Assembly (NCBI RefSeq): GCF_021869765.1
Contig: NZ_CP084580.1
Coordinates: forward strand, 2,170,001 to 2,234,000
Direction of reading: 5' to 3'
From: Chryseobacterium sp. MEBOG06
Lineage (GTDB): Bacteria; Bacteroidota; Bacteroidia; Flavobacteriales; Weeksellaceae
Length of the DNA: 64,000 bases
Positions within the stretch are counted from its first letter, which is position 1. Each line of letters starts with the position of its first letter. The notes under the pieces were generated by a model. The model saw nothing but the letters and a program-made list of their open reading frames with translations, had not been told where the DNA came from and did no database searches. This document shows positions 1 through 8,323 of this stretch, piece by piece. A program made the translations under genes and the position numbers.

Positions 1-1
1 G

Positions 2-679
2 CTGATGTCGATTGTCTCATTAGTGATAGCACCTACTCTTGCTGTGCTGCATAAAGATAAAATTGAAGCCAACAGAAAGGCTAAGCTGGAAAGCCTTATG
101 AGAATTTCCAATATGAATTCAACTGCATTGAATACAGATCTTACCGGAGTGCCGTCTTCACCTAGTGAAGTGAAAGGTCATCTTAACGAAAACGGAGATT
201 TTGTGTATGAAACAGGTAATATCCAGAAAATAAAACTGAACGGAGGTCAAACTATTGCCTTAGGAGATGGTAGCCAGCTTTATCAGCTTTATCAGGCTGT
301 TAAGCAAAGAGATAAGTCTATATTGGATTCTAATAAATGGTATACCATTGAAAACCTTTATTTTCAAACAGGATCAAGTGATCTGAAAGCTGGTTATGAA
401 ATGCAGCTGAATATCCTGGCTGAAATCTTAAATGCTTATCCTGATATGAAAATAAAGCTAGGCGGTTATACTGATAACAGCGGAAGTGAAGAAAGCAACC
501 AGCAGCTTTCCAGTTTACGGGTACAAACAGCAAAGCTTAAGCTTTTGGAACTGGGTGTTCCTGCGGACAGAATAGAAGCTGAAGGCTACGGAATACAACA
601 TCCTGTTTGCGAAGCTAATGATACCGATGAATGTAAGGCAAAAAACAGAAGAATTGATGTAAGAGTTCTGGCTTTTTAA
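2..679 (+). CDS. hppA: C-terminal part of membrane-bound pyrophosphatase fused to an OmpA-like domain (partial)
   Basis: The reading frame is open to the left edge, so this is the 3' end of a larger gene. The first residues (LMSIVSLVIAP) look like the last transmembrane helix of membrane-bound ion-pumping pyrophosphatases, which commonly end in a similar KLMS-V-LVIAP segment. A linker of about 100 residues follows, then an OmpA-like peptidoglycan-binding domain from about residue 118 to the end, with LYFQTGSSDL, GGYTDNSG and the closing NRRIDVRV motif. Such pumps couple PPi hydrolysis to Na+ or H+ export, and their C-terminus is thought to face the periplasm, so the extra domain could tether the pump to the cell wall. 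The OmpA domain is clear. The pyrophosphatase assignment rests on one helix and is an inference. The alternative is a plain OmpA-family protein with an N-terminal anchor. Confidence 0.7.
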   Translation: MMSIVSLVIAPTLAVLHKDKIEANRKAKLESLMRISNMNSTALNTDLTGVPSSPSEVKGHLNENGDFVYETGNIQKIKLNGGQTIALGDGSQLYQLYQAVKQRDKSILDSNKWYTIENLYFQTGSSDLKAGYEMQLNILAEILNAYPDMKIKLGGYTDNSGSEESNQQLSSLRVQTAKLKLLELGVPADRIEAEGYGIQHPVCEANDTDECKAKNRRIDVRVLAF

Positions 680-699
680 AATCAATTGAAAATACTATT

Positions 700-726
700 A
701 AAGCACCGTTTTTGCGGTGCTTTTTT
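700..726. terminator. Rho-independent terminator, probably bidirectional
   Basis: An 8-bp stem AAGCACCG / CGGTGCTT with a 6-nt loop is followed by a T tract. It lies between two convergent genes, the OmpA-domain gene and the aminotransferase, and A tracts on the left give the minus strand a T run too. Confidence 0.85.
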
Positions 727-751
727 ATAGGTGCCGGATTGAATTTAAGAA

Positions 752-1891
752 TTAAAGATTTTTTCTCAGATGTTCCAAAGCCTGAATGATTACTTCATCT
801 TTTTTAGCAAAGCTGAACCTTATATAATCTGAATCATGTCTTGAATGATAAAACGCTGAAAGAGGAAGGCAGGCCACTTTCTTCTCTACAGTCAGCCATT
901 TTGAAAACTCTACATCAGTCATGGTACGGGAAATATTTCTGAAATTGACGATCTGGAAAACACTTCCTTCTGCCTTTTGTTCAATGATCAGGGATGTTTC
1001 TTTAAGAAGATCGTTAAAAATATCTCTTTTCCTCTGCATTATGACGGTATTCATTTTCGGATCAAATACTTCCATATATTTTGCCAAAGCATACTGAGCC
1101 GGAACATTGGCACTGTAAGAAATATATTGCTGGTGGCACCTGAATCCTGCCGTTAACTCTTCGGAAGCGAGCATATAACTGACTTTCCACCCTGAGGTAT
1201 GAAACATTTTTCCAAAGGAAAAAATACAAAATGTCCGTTTTCTAAGCTCAGGATGAATAAATGAGCTGTAATGATCAGTCTCATCATAACAGTAGGTATC
1301 ATAAATCTCTTCCGAAATCAAATAGATCTCACGGTTTTTGATGAGGTCATACAACTGGTTCCAGTCTTCTTTTTTCCAAATTTTTCCGGTTGGATTTTGT
1401 GGGGAATTGACAATAATAGCTTTTGTTTTTTCAGAAATGCAATCTTTGAATCCGTCCCAGTCTACAGTAAAATCATCTTCTAGATCATAGTACACCGGAA
1501 CCCCTCCATTCATTACCACAGAAGGCCCATAAGTATAATAGGAAGGTTGAATAATGATAACTTCATCATTTTGATTCAGAATAGATTTGAGTGCAGTATA
1601 TAAAGCAAAAGTTGCACATGGGATAATAGTTACTTCCCGGGTGGTAACAGCAATGCTGTTTTTTCTTTTTGCATTAAAATTAACAATATTTTTAATCAGG
1701 AGAGGGTTACCGGCAAGAGGTTCATAATTATGAGTGGCGAGTTCAGCCGATTCTTTTAAAAAGAATTTGAGCCTTTCATCAATATCAAAATCAGGAAGAC
1801 CTAACGAAAGATCATAGCTTCCATGCTTTGATGCCAATTCGGACATTGCTGTAAAAAAGGAATAATGAGTATAATTCTGTATTTCCTTCAT
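752..1891 (-). CDS. PLP-dependent class I/II aminotransferase, methionine-aminotransferase-like
   Basis: This is a fold-type I aminotransferase of 379 residues, close to the usual length for YbdL/kynurenine-aminotransferase-like enzymes. They transfer the amino group of methionine or aromatic amino acids to a 2-oxo acid in the cytosol. Visible motifs are the NSPQNPTGK substrate/cofactor loop (residues 162-170), the PLP-binding lysine in SFGKMF (Lys228), SGWKVSYM, and a C-terminal RFSFAKKD carrying the carboxylate-binding arginine. The usual SDE-x-Y motif, whose Asp contacts the pyridine nitrogen, reads SEEIY here, so a Glu stands at the Asp position. That is unusual but does not necessarily inactivate the enzyme. 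It is a single gene, convergent with the upstream neighbour and divergent from the M28 peptidase. The substrate cannot be fixed from sequence alone. Confidence 0.88.
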   Translation of the reverse strand: MKEIQNYTHYSFFTAMSELASKHGSYDLSLGLPDFDIDERLKFFLKESAELATHNYEPLAGNPLLIKNIVNFNAKRKNSIAVTTREVTIIPCATFALYTALKSILNQNDEVIIIQPSYYTYGPSVVMNGGVPVYYDLEDDFTVDWDGFKDCISEKTKAIIVNSPQNPTGKIWKKEDWNQLYDLIKNREIYLISEEIYDTYCYDETDHYSSFIHPELRKRTFCIFSFGKMFHTSGWKVSYMLASEELTAGFRCHQQYISYSANVPAQYALAKYMEVFDPKMNTVIMQRKRDIFNDLLKETSLIIEQKAEGSVFQIVNFRNISRTMTDVEFSKWLTVEKKVACLPLSAFYHSRHDSDYIRFSFAKKDEVIIQALEHLRKNL

Positions 1892-2052
1892 CTATTTTGT
1901 AATTTTCTCAAATGTAATAAAAAATTAATGCAGTATTGATTTTAATTTTTGTGATATATTAATAAATGAATGATTCTGCCCTTGTTTTAAGATCTTTGTC
2001 GTTCGTTGCTTAAATTCAATAAAAAATGTTATTTTTAAGAAATTTATTCTTT

Positions 2053-3093
2053 ATGAAAAAACTACTTATTCCGTTATTTTCTGTAGCTGTACTTAGCAGT
2101 TGCGGAACGGCAAAAATGTCTGATGGTAAATCATCCCATCCTGTATCTACAAAGTATGATAGGGCTTTTTCTGATGCATATAAGATGATCAAAGCTGAGG
2201 ACCTTAAGAAGAACCTTTATGTAATTGCATCCGATGAGATGGAAGGGAGAGATACCGGAAGTAAAGGACAGAAAAAAGCGGGAGAGTATATCATTAACTA
2301 TTATAAAAATTTAGGAATTTCGGGGCCCAAAGCATTAGGTTCTTATTACCAGAAAGTTCCTGCAGATTTTATGAAAAAAAGAGGAGGAGGTAACCTTCCG
2401 GATTCTGAAAATATTCTGGCCTTTATCGAAGGAAGCGAAAAGCCTGAAGAAATTGTGGTTGTTTCTGCTCATTATGACCACGTTGGAGTGAAAAACGGAG
2501 TGGTATACAATGGTGCTGATGATGACGGAAGCGGAACCGTTGCTGTAATGGAAATTGCCGAAGCTTTCCAGGAAGCTAAAAAAGCAGGAAAAGGACCTAA
2601 AAGATCTATGTTGTTCTTGCACGTTACAGGAGAAGAGCATGGTTTATTTGGGTCAGAATACTATTCCCAGAACCCTGTTTTCCCGTTAGCGAATACAGTA
2701 GTTGACCTTAATATAGATATGATTGGACGTGATGATCCCGCCAACAGAGGAAAGCAATATGTCTATGTAATTGGTTCAGAAATGTTGAGCTCAGAGCTTA
2801 AAGTCATCAACGAAGCTGCCAATAAAAGAACCAATAACCTGGAACTTAATTATAAATATGATGATCTGAATGATCCTGAGCAATTGTATTACCGTTCAGA
2901 CCATTATAATTTTGCAAAACATAATATTCCTGTAGCATTTTTCTTTGACGGAATTCACGAAGATTACCACAAACCCACTGATGATCCGGACAAAATTGAT
3001 TATAATTTGCTGGAAAAGAGAACTCAGCTTATTTTCACTACTGCCTGGGACATTGCCAACAGAGCAGAAAGAATTGTTGTAGATAAGAAGTAA
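2053..3093 (+). CDS. M28-family metallopeptidase lipoprotein
   Basis: A zinc aminopeptidase of 346 residues, secreted as a lipoprotein. The start at 2053 is preferred over the upstream ATG at 2026 because it gives a standard signal (MKKLLIPLF..) with lipobox LSSC and acylated Cys17. The ligand set of family M28 is complete: His in AHYDH, Asp in GADDDGSG, the catalytic/ligand Glu pair in GEEHGLFGSEY, Asp in DMIGRDD and His in YHKPTDDPDK. The family removes N-terminal residues from peptides. In this phylum such proteins usually sit in the outer membrane or periplasm and help peptide scavenging. The gene stands alone between a divergent aminotransferase and a VOC protein. Confidence 0.92.
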   Translation: MKKLLIPLFSVAVLSSCGTAKMSDGKSSHPVSTKYDRAFSDAYKMIKAEDLKKNLYVIASDEMEGRDTGSKGQKKAGEYIINYYKNLGISGPKALGSYYQKVPADFMKKRGGGNLPDSENILAFIEGSEKPEEIVVVSAHYDHVGVKNGVVYNGADDDGSGTVAVMEIAEAFQEAKKAGKGPKRSMLFLHVTGEEHGLFGSEYYSQNPVFPLANTVVDLNIDMIGRDDPANRGKQYVYVIGSEMLSSELKVINEAANKRTNNLELNYKYDDLNDPEQLYYRSDHYNFAKHNIPVAFFFDGIHEDYHKPTDDPDKIDYNLLEKRTQLIFTTAWDIANRAERIVVDKK

Positions 3094-3256
3094 TAATGTT
3101 GTTTGTTGGCAAGGACAAAGAAATGATAAATAAAAGCCATTAAAATAAAGAATTTTTTTAAATGCCGTTTGAAATTTATAAAAGATGAAACCTTGTGCTT
3201 GCCAATAATACGATTAACATCCGATTTAAAAGGATTCATAAAAATAAAAAGCAGCC

Positions 3257-3631
3257 ATGAAACAGCAGGTAAAATCAATCCGCCCTTTTATTGGAGCTCA
3301 AAACTTTGAGATAAGCAGAAGTTTCTATAAAGATCTGGGTTTTGAAGAAATAGTTCTTGAATCTAAGCTTTCTTTGTTCAGAAAACAGGAAACAGCCTTT
3401 TACCTTCAGGACTATTATGCCAAAGACTGGATAGAAAATACAATGATTTTTATGGAAGTTGACAATACAGATGAATTTTGGCAGGAGCTTTTGTCACTCA
3501 GCCTTGCCAGTAAATATGAAAATGTAAAACTTACTCCCGTAAGAATAATGGAATGGGGAAAAGAATGCTTTGTACATGATCCGTCAGGAATTTTATGGCA
3601 TTTTGGAGAGTTTTTTAAGAATAAAATATGA
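3257..3631 (+). CDS. VOC-superfamily (glyoxalase/bleomycin-resistance-like) protein
   Basis: A 124-residue protein with the paired beta-alpha-beta-beta-beta signature of the vicinal-oxygen-chelate fold: an N-terminal unit with the SRSFYKDLGFEE pattern and a C-terminal half ending in FVHDPSGILWHFGEF. The late Asp-Pro-x-G-x-x-W-x-F/H pattern is typical of bleomycin-resistance-like members. These proteins bind metals or small hydrophobic ligands, and some are isomerases or dioxygenases. The exact activity cannot be assigned. The stop codon overlaps the next start (ATGA at 3628-3631), so the two genes are almost certainly translated from one message. Confidence 0.82.
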   Translation: MKQQVKSIRPFIGAQNFEISRSFYKDLGFEEIVLESKLSLFRKQETAFYLQDYYAKDWIENTMIFMEVDNTDEFWQELLSLSLASKYENVKLTPVRIMEWGKECFVHDPSGILWHFGEFFKNKI

Positions 3632-4128
3632 TATACGCATTTGACACCTATTATTATGAAGACTATGCCAATACGGTATGTCTTGCATTTGAAAACTGGG
3701 ATTCAGAAGATGAAGTTGAGGTCTTTATTGAAGAAACAGATATCAACTCTGAATATGAAAGCGGAGCATTTTATAAAAGAGAGTTGCCATGCATCTTGAG
3801 CCTGTTAAAGAAAATACTATTACGTCCTGGGGATATTATCCTTGTTGACGGTTATGTAACCCTTGATAATGAAGGTAAAATCGGATTAGGTGGACATTTG
3901 TACGAAGCTTTAGAAGAAAAATATCCCATTGTTGGAATTGCAAAAAACGGATTTACAAGTCCTGATTCCCAAAGGAGAAATGTATTGCGGGGAGAAAGTA
4001 AAACACCTCTTTTTCTTACTGCAAAAGGGGTTGATGTAGATGAAATAAAATCCAAAATAGAGCTGATGCACGGTACTTTCAGGATTCCAACCTTACTGAA
4101 AAAACTTGATCAACTGAGTCGGAAATAA
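3628..4128 (+). CDS. Endonuclease V-like protein, short form
   Basis: Endonuclease V cleaves the second phosphodiester bond 3' of deoxyinosine or inosine. This 166-residue protein aligns by eye with the catalytic core: Asp6 in AFDTYY corresponds to the first metal ligand, Glu52 in YKRELP to the FREYP motif, and Asp74 in LVDGYV to the VDGHG motif, followed by GIAKNGF and PLFLTAKG. The canonical enzyme is about 220 residues. Here the region before the first Asp is missing and there is no matching upstream sequence, so it is a shortened or divergent member. The ATGA overlap with the VOC gene shows translational coupling. It may act on deaminated nucleic acid, or have been repurposed. Confidence is high for the fold and moderate for activity. 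Confidence 0.75.
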   Translation: MIYAFDTYYYEDYANTVCLAFENWDSEDEVEVFIEETDINSEYESGAFYKRELPCILSLLKKILLRPGDIILVDGYVTLDNEGKIGLGGHLYEALEEKYPIVGIAKNGFTSPDSQRRNVLRGESKTPLFLTAKGVDVDEIKSKIELMHGTFRIPTLLKKLDQLSRK

Positions 4129-4137
4129 AAATCTGGG

Positions 4138-4167
4138 GTCTTACCATAAGTTGTAAGACTTTTTTTT
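4138..4167 (+). terminator. Rho-independent terminator
   Basis: A perfect 7-bp stem GTCTTAC / GTAAGAC with an 8-nt loop is followed by eight T residues, just after the stop codon of the VOC/endonuclease-V pair. Confidence 0.88.
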
Positions 4168-4176
4168 AATATAAAT

Positions 4177-4264
4177 AATACCAATCGGTATAAATTGTTT
4201 ATATTTGTATAGATCCCATCAGCAAGGAGAGAATTTTTTAACTAAAAATATACCGATTGGTATT
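4177..4264 (+). promoter_or_regulatory. Thiolase promoter with twin TetR-type palindromic operators
   Basis: AATACCAATCGGTATA (4177-4192) and TATACCGATTGGTATT (4249-4264) are exact reverse complements over 16 bp, and each is itself nearly palindromic (ATACC-N4-GGTAT). This is the form of many TetR-family operators. Between them lies the -7 box TATATTTG (4200-4207), so the left site covers the -33 region and the right site lies in the leader of the thiolase gene. A repressor bound to both could block or loop the promoter. No TetR gene is present in the window. Confidence 0.7.
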
Positions 4265-4282
4265 TTTAAATAACATATTACT

Positions 4283-5458
4283 ATGAAAGAAGTATTTATA
4301 ATTGCAGCTAAGCGTACACCTATCGGTGGATTTATGGGAAGTCTTTCCGGATTTTCAGCTCCTCAGCTAGGGGCTCTGGCCATACAGAATGCCTATGAAA
4401 GTGTACAGCTCACCCCGGAGTCTATAGACAGCGTGTATATGGGAAATGTACTAAGTGCAGGCGTAGGGCAGTCACCAGCCAGACAGTCAGCTGTTTTTTC
4501 TAAAATTCCGGTAAATAAAGATGCTACAACGATCAATAAAGTTTGTGCTTCCGGAATGAAATCAGCAATGATAGGGGCACAGCAAATTCAGCTTGGACTG
4601 GAAAATATTGTAATGACAGGAGGTATGGAAAGTATGAGTAATGTTCCGCATTATACACATCTCCGTCACGGTAAAAAATTAGGAGATACAACGCTTACAG
4701 ACGGATTGATTAAAGATGGCTTGTGGGATGTCTATAATGATTTCCATATGGGAAGTGCAGCAGAACTTGGTGTGAAGAAATACGGGCTTACAAGACAGCA
4801 GCTTGATGATTATGCTTTGCTTTCTTATAAGAGAGCTCAGGATGCTGTTTTAAACAGTAAATTCAGTAATGAACTGATCAGTATTTCAGTTGAAGGAAGA
4901 AAAGGAACGACAGTGATAGATAGAGATGAAGATATTGATAAACTTATCCCGGAAAAAATTTCCCTGCTAAAACCTGCTTTTGAAAATGATGGCTCACTCA
5001 CTGCAGCTAACTCAAGCAATTTAAATGATGGTGCAGCAGCCATAATCCTGGCATCTTCAGAAGCTGTTAAGGAGCATAATCTTACTCCATTGGCTAAAAT
5101 TATAGCCTATGCTGATGCAGCCCAATCACCGGAATGGTTTACCACCACACCCTCAATAGCTATTAATAAAGTATTGAAGCAGGCAGGTCTAAGCCTTTCT
5201 GATATTGATTATTTTGAAATTAATGAAGCCTATTCATCTGTTATTTTATCCAATCAGCAGATTCTGGGCTATGATTTAGATAAAGTAAATGTTTATGGCG
5301 GAGCTGTTGCGTTAGGGCATCCTATCGGGGCTTCCGGAGCACGTATTATAACAACACTGGTGAATGTATTACGTCAGGAAAAGGGCAGATACGGGATCGC
5401 AGCAATCTGTAACGGAGGCGGAGGAGCATCAGCAATTCTTATAGAAAATATAAGCTGA
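4283..5458 (+). CDS. Acetyl-CoA C-acetyltransferase (thiolase)
   Basis: A 391-residue type II thiolase that condenses two acetyl-CoA to acetoacetyl-CoA or runs in reverse in ketone/fatty-acid catabolism. The nucleophilic cysteine is Cys88 in NKVCASGMK. The second set is His346 in GHPIGASG and Cys376 in CNGGGGAS, so the active site is complete. The NEAF motif reads NEAYS, a small departure in the oxyanion region. The length matches the family. Unlike the second thiolase at 48528-49706, it is a lone gene outside the beta-oxidation operon, and its promoter carries a twin palindromic operator, so it is probably under separate control. Substrate chain length cannot be read from sequence. Confidence 0.92.
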   Translation: MKEVFIIAAKRTPIGGFMGSLSGFSAPQLGALAIQNAYESVQLTPESIDSVYMGNVLSAGVGQSPARQSAVFSKIPVNKDATTINKVCASGMKSAMIGAQQIQLGLENIVMTGGMESMSNVPHYTHLRHGKKLGDTTLTDGLIKDGLWDVYNDFHMGSAAELGVKKYGLTRQQLDDYALLSYKRAQDAVLNSKFSNELISISVEGRKGTTVIDRDEDIDKLIPEKISLLKPAFENDGSLTAANSSNLNDGAAAIILASSEAVKEHNLTPLAKIIAYADAAQSPEWFTTTPSIAINKVLKQAGLSLSDIDYFEINEAYSSVILSNQQILGYDLDKVNVYGGAVALGHPIGASGARIITTLVNVLRQEKGRYGIAAICNGGGGASAILIENIS

Positions 5459-5561
5459 AAGCCAGGGAAAAGACTAAATTGAAGCTTTTAAAATAAAATT
5501 CATAAATTTCAATATATTTTGAGAGATCTTTTGAAAAATTCTGTAGAATAATATAATACTA

Positions 5562-6455
5562 ATGCGAGAACATTTTGAGGATTTATTGGATAGAAAGGGG
5601 GATTATTGGAAAATGATTCCGACTAATGAAAGACTGGTATATTCTGTTGATAAAGAAATTTCGGATAAAGAAGACGTTAAAATTATAACAGTTAGTAAAC
5701 ACCATAAAAACTGGAAGCAGATTTTTGAATACCCTAATATTGAAGAACTTAATCTCGATCAGCCCAGTCAGGAACAGATTCAGCTGATCAGCGAACTGAA
5801 TAGTATTAAAAGATTAAGAATTACCTCTTTCCGGATTAAAGATATTGAATTTATGAAAAACTTTGTGAACTTAGAAGAACTCGCATTGGAATATGTTTCA
5901 GGATTTACAGATCTTTCACCGTTACAGCACCTTGCAAAGCTGAAGTGCCTTCATCTGGAAAATTTGCGCAGTATTTCAGATTTTGAAGGGCTTAGCGGGA
6001 TAAAAAAATTAAAGTTTCTTCATATTGAGGGTACATTAGACTGGAAACAGCCTATCAATAACTTTTCATTTTTGGCAGGGCTTCCTGATTTAGAATTTTT
6101 CAGCCTTGGGTTAATTAATTGTAAGTCTGATTTTCCGGCTTTTCTTCCTGTATTGGAATTGAGAAAACTCCAATATATAAGAATAGGAATGGCAACACTG
6201 GAAACCCCGGAATTTGCCTTTCTGGAAACTGCCTTACCCTCAGTGAAGAAGGGATTTCATAAAGGGTTCTCATGGCCGCTTTATACTAACATAGATTATA
6301 CGGACCAAGGTTATGTAACATTACTTGGAAAAGGGCAGGGAAGAGTAAAAGTGAACAAGCCGGGCGCATCAGCTAAACTTGAAGCATTTGTCAAACAGTA
6401 TGAGGAATATAAACAGGCTGCTATTGAAATCATTTCAAACTATCATAAAGATTAA
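5562..6455 (+). CDS. Leucine-rich-repeat protein of unknown function
   Basis: A 297-residue protein with no signal peptide or membrane segment. From about residue 60 to 215 it shows repeats of 22-24 residues with the spacing of leucine-rich repeats (for example NLEELALEYV, KLKCLHLENL, KLKFLHIEG and DLEFFSLGLI), which fold into a curved protein-binding surface. The C-terminal tail (about residues 220-297) is not repetitive and has a charged helical end. No catalytic motif is visible. It is transcribed alone, about 100 bp after the thiolase and before a strong terminator. A protein-binding role is an inference from the fold. Confidence 0.7.
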   Translation: MREHFEDLLDRKGDYWKMIPTNERLVYSVDKEISDKEDVKIITVSKHHKNWKQIFEYPNIEELNLDQPSQEQIQLISELNSIKRLRITSFRIKDIEFMKNFVNLEELALEYVSGFTDLSPLQHLAKLKCLHLENLRSISDFEGLSGIKKLKFLHIEGTLDWKQPINNFSFLAGLPDLEFFSLGLINCKSDFPAFLPVLELRKLQYIRIGMATLETPEFAFLETALPSVKKGFHKGFSWPLYTNIDYTDQGYVTLLGKGQGRVKVNKPGASAKLEAFVKQYEEYKQAAIEIISNYHKD

Positions 6456-6482
6456 CAGCAGAAGTTGATTTTTCTGTTAAAT

Positions 6483-6525
6483 AATCGGCTATTCCTTACT
6501 ATAATTTAAGAATAGCCGATTTTTT
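6483..6525 (+). terminator. Rho-independent terminator
   Basis: A perfect 12-bp stem AATCGGCTATTC / GAATAGCCGATT is followed by a T run, directly after the LRR gene. Confidence 0.9.
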
Positions 6526-6655
6526 CAAGCATCCATTGTTCATTATTTTTAATTAATCCGGTGATTTGATGTTATTTGTTGAGTTAATTATCAGCAAATA
6601 TGAATAAACTGACAAATGTCATTACGTTCTTATTTTTATTGATTCTAAATAAATA

Positions 6656-6663
6656 TAAATTTG
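6656..6663 (+). promoter_or_regulatory. -7 box (TAAATTTG) of the GEVED protein gene
   Basis: TAAATTTG fits the Bacteroidota -7 consensus TAnnTTTG and lies 22 bp before the start codon. A matching -33 TTTG at the usual distance is not clear. Confidence 0.45.
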
Positions 6664-6684
6664 TCTCAAGAAATTTAAGAATAA

Positions 6685-7995
6685 ATGAAAAAAATAACTA
6701 CCCTTTCTGCTGTTGCTCTCTGTTCACTGATGAATGCTCAGGTACAGTACTGTATGCCTGCCTTTCAGTATGGAGCTGACAGCAATATGATTAGCAATGT
6801 TACCTTTGGGAATATTAATAATTCCTCATCCGTTCAGTCTTCAAATGCACAGATCTATGAAAACTTCACTTCTATATCCACAGATCTGCAGGCAGGAAAC
6901 TCGTATCCGATTTCAGTGAAAGGCCCATCCAGTACTTTCCCAAGTGATGTGGTAGTATTTATCGATTTTAATCAGAATGGGAATTTTGATGATGCAGGTG
7001 AAAGTTTTTATATCGGAAGAATTGCGGCTGCTAATCCTGCTAATGCTTTCACAATCAACAGTTCCATCGTTATCCCGGCTACTGCTGCGAATGGAAGTAC
7101 AAGAATGAGAGTTCTTAAAAATACAAATGTTTCAGCCTATTCAGATCCTAATGCTCCCAATTCTATCAATTCAGCCTGTGACTCAAGCTTAAGGGCAGGG
7201 CAGACAGAAGAATATACGGTGAATATTTTGGGAAGCACCGCGAATTTTCCTTTCCCGTACTGTGGTACTGAAAATGTAACGAGTCTTACAGTAAGTGAAA
7301 TTGGTGGAGTAGAATTTGCAGGAATGGTCAATAACAGTGTTATCAATGGTAATTCGGATGTTCTTGAGAATTTTACAAGTGTTGTTTTCAATGTTAACCG
7401 TGGAAATAATTACCCGATTAAAGTAATAGGAGGCACTCACGGACAATCTACGGTATCAGCCTATGCTTATATAGATTTCAATCACAATAACCTTTTTGAT
7501 AGCGATGAAGTATTCAATTTAGGGTATCTGGATAACTCCAATCCTGTTGCTGGTGACCAATCCGGCGTGGTTTTAGGGAATATTACAATACCTATGAATG
7601 CTTTGTTGGGAGAGACCCGTTTCAGACTGGTAAAAGCATATGAATCAAACTCGTGGATGGGAGTATTGGAAAATCTTCCATGTCCTAAGGCCTGGTTTAT
7701 AGGACAGGTGGAAGATTATACAATCAATGTACAGCTTGAAAGCCTCTCTACAGCTGAGGTTTCTAAAAATTCAACAGCTCTGGTGAAGATATATCCTAAT
7801 CCAGCAACAGGTTCCGCAACGATCAAAATGAAAGAAGGTCTCGATAAATATGAGATTTATACGCTGTCAGGGCAGAAAATAGAGGAAGGAACTTCTCTGG
7901 CCATAAATATGGAAAACCTTATTCCGGGAACATATATGATCAGAATCCTTACAAAAGATAAAAAAGTAATCACCGAAAAAATCATTAAAAAATAA
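6685..7995 (+). CDS. Secreted GEVED-domain protein with type IX secretion sorting domain
   Basis: A 436-residue secreted protein. The N-terminal MKKITTLSAVALCSLMNAQ is a Sec signal. Two homologous modules follow, about residues 25-180 and 190-350. Each has an aromatic/Gly-rich start, a DFNQNGNFDD or DFNHNNLFDS metal-binding-like turn and an ending of the form GQTEEYTVNI or GQVEDYTINV, the mark of the GEVED domain. The last ~70 residues (VKIYPNPATG through a basic VITEKIIKK end) form a type A T9SS sorting domain, which sends the protein through the outer membrane for release or surface attachment. The Asp/Asn-rich turns suggest calcium binding. It is flanked by terminators on both sides, so it is monocistronic. 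No enzymatic domain is seen. Confidence 0.87.
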   Translation: MKKITTLSAVALCSLMNAQVQYCMPAFQYGADSNMISNVTFGNINNSSSVQSSNAQIYENFTSISTDLQAGNSYPISVKGPSSTFPSDVVVFIDFNQNGNFDDAGESFYIGRIAAANPANAFTINSSIVIPATAANGSTRMRVLKNTNVSAYSDPNAPNSINSACDSSLRAGQTEEYTVNILGSTANFPFPYCGTENVTSLTVSEIGGVEFAGMVNNSVINGNSDVLENFTSVVFNVNRGNNYPIKVIGGTHGQSTVSAYAYIDFNHNNLFDSDEVFNLGYLDNSNPVAGDQSGVVLGNITIPMNALLGETRFRLVKAYESNSWMGVLENLPCPKAWFIGQVEDYTINVQLESLSTAEVSKNSTALVKIYPNPATGSATIKMKEGLDKYEIYTLSGQKIEEGTSLAINMENLIPGTYMIRILTKDKKVITEKIIKK

Positions 7996-8035
7996 ACACA
8001 TATCTAATCATATCCATATCAATTTTTGTTTTTTT

Positions 8036-8073
8036 AATCGACAGGTCCTATTATCCTGTCGATTTTGTTTTTT
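8036..8073 (+). terminator. Rho-independent terminator
   Basis: A 10-bp perfect stem AATCGACAGG / CCTGTCGATT with a 9-nt loop is followed by a T-rich tract after the GEVED gene. Confidence 0.88.
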
Positions 8074-8323
8074 ATCCCCGAAAAGACCGTCTTTAAGAGG
8101 ATTTTAACTAAAATAATTCTATGGGTGGTAATTGTTAAATTTCAAACAGGAATCTTTAACTTTTAACCTTAAAAATTATCAAAACTTTATAAAGTACAGG
8201 TGTTTCCGGGCTGAGAAATTGAACTTATTTTTACAGAAACATTTAAACCTGCTATTTCATATCAAAAGGACCCTTTCAAAAACTGTTGAAACCTCTTTGA
8301 GTATGATATAGAAATCTAATACC

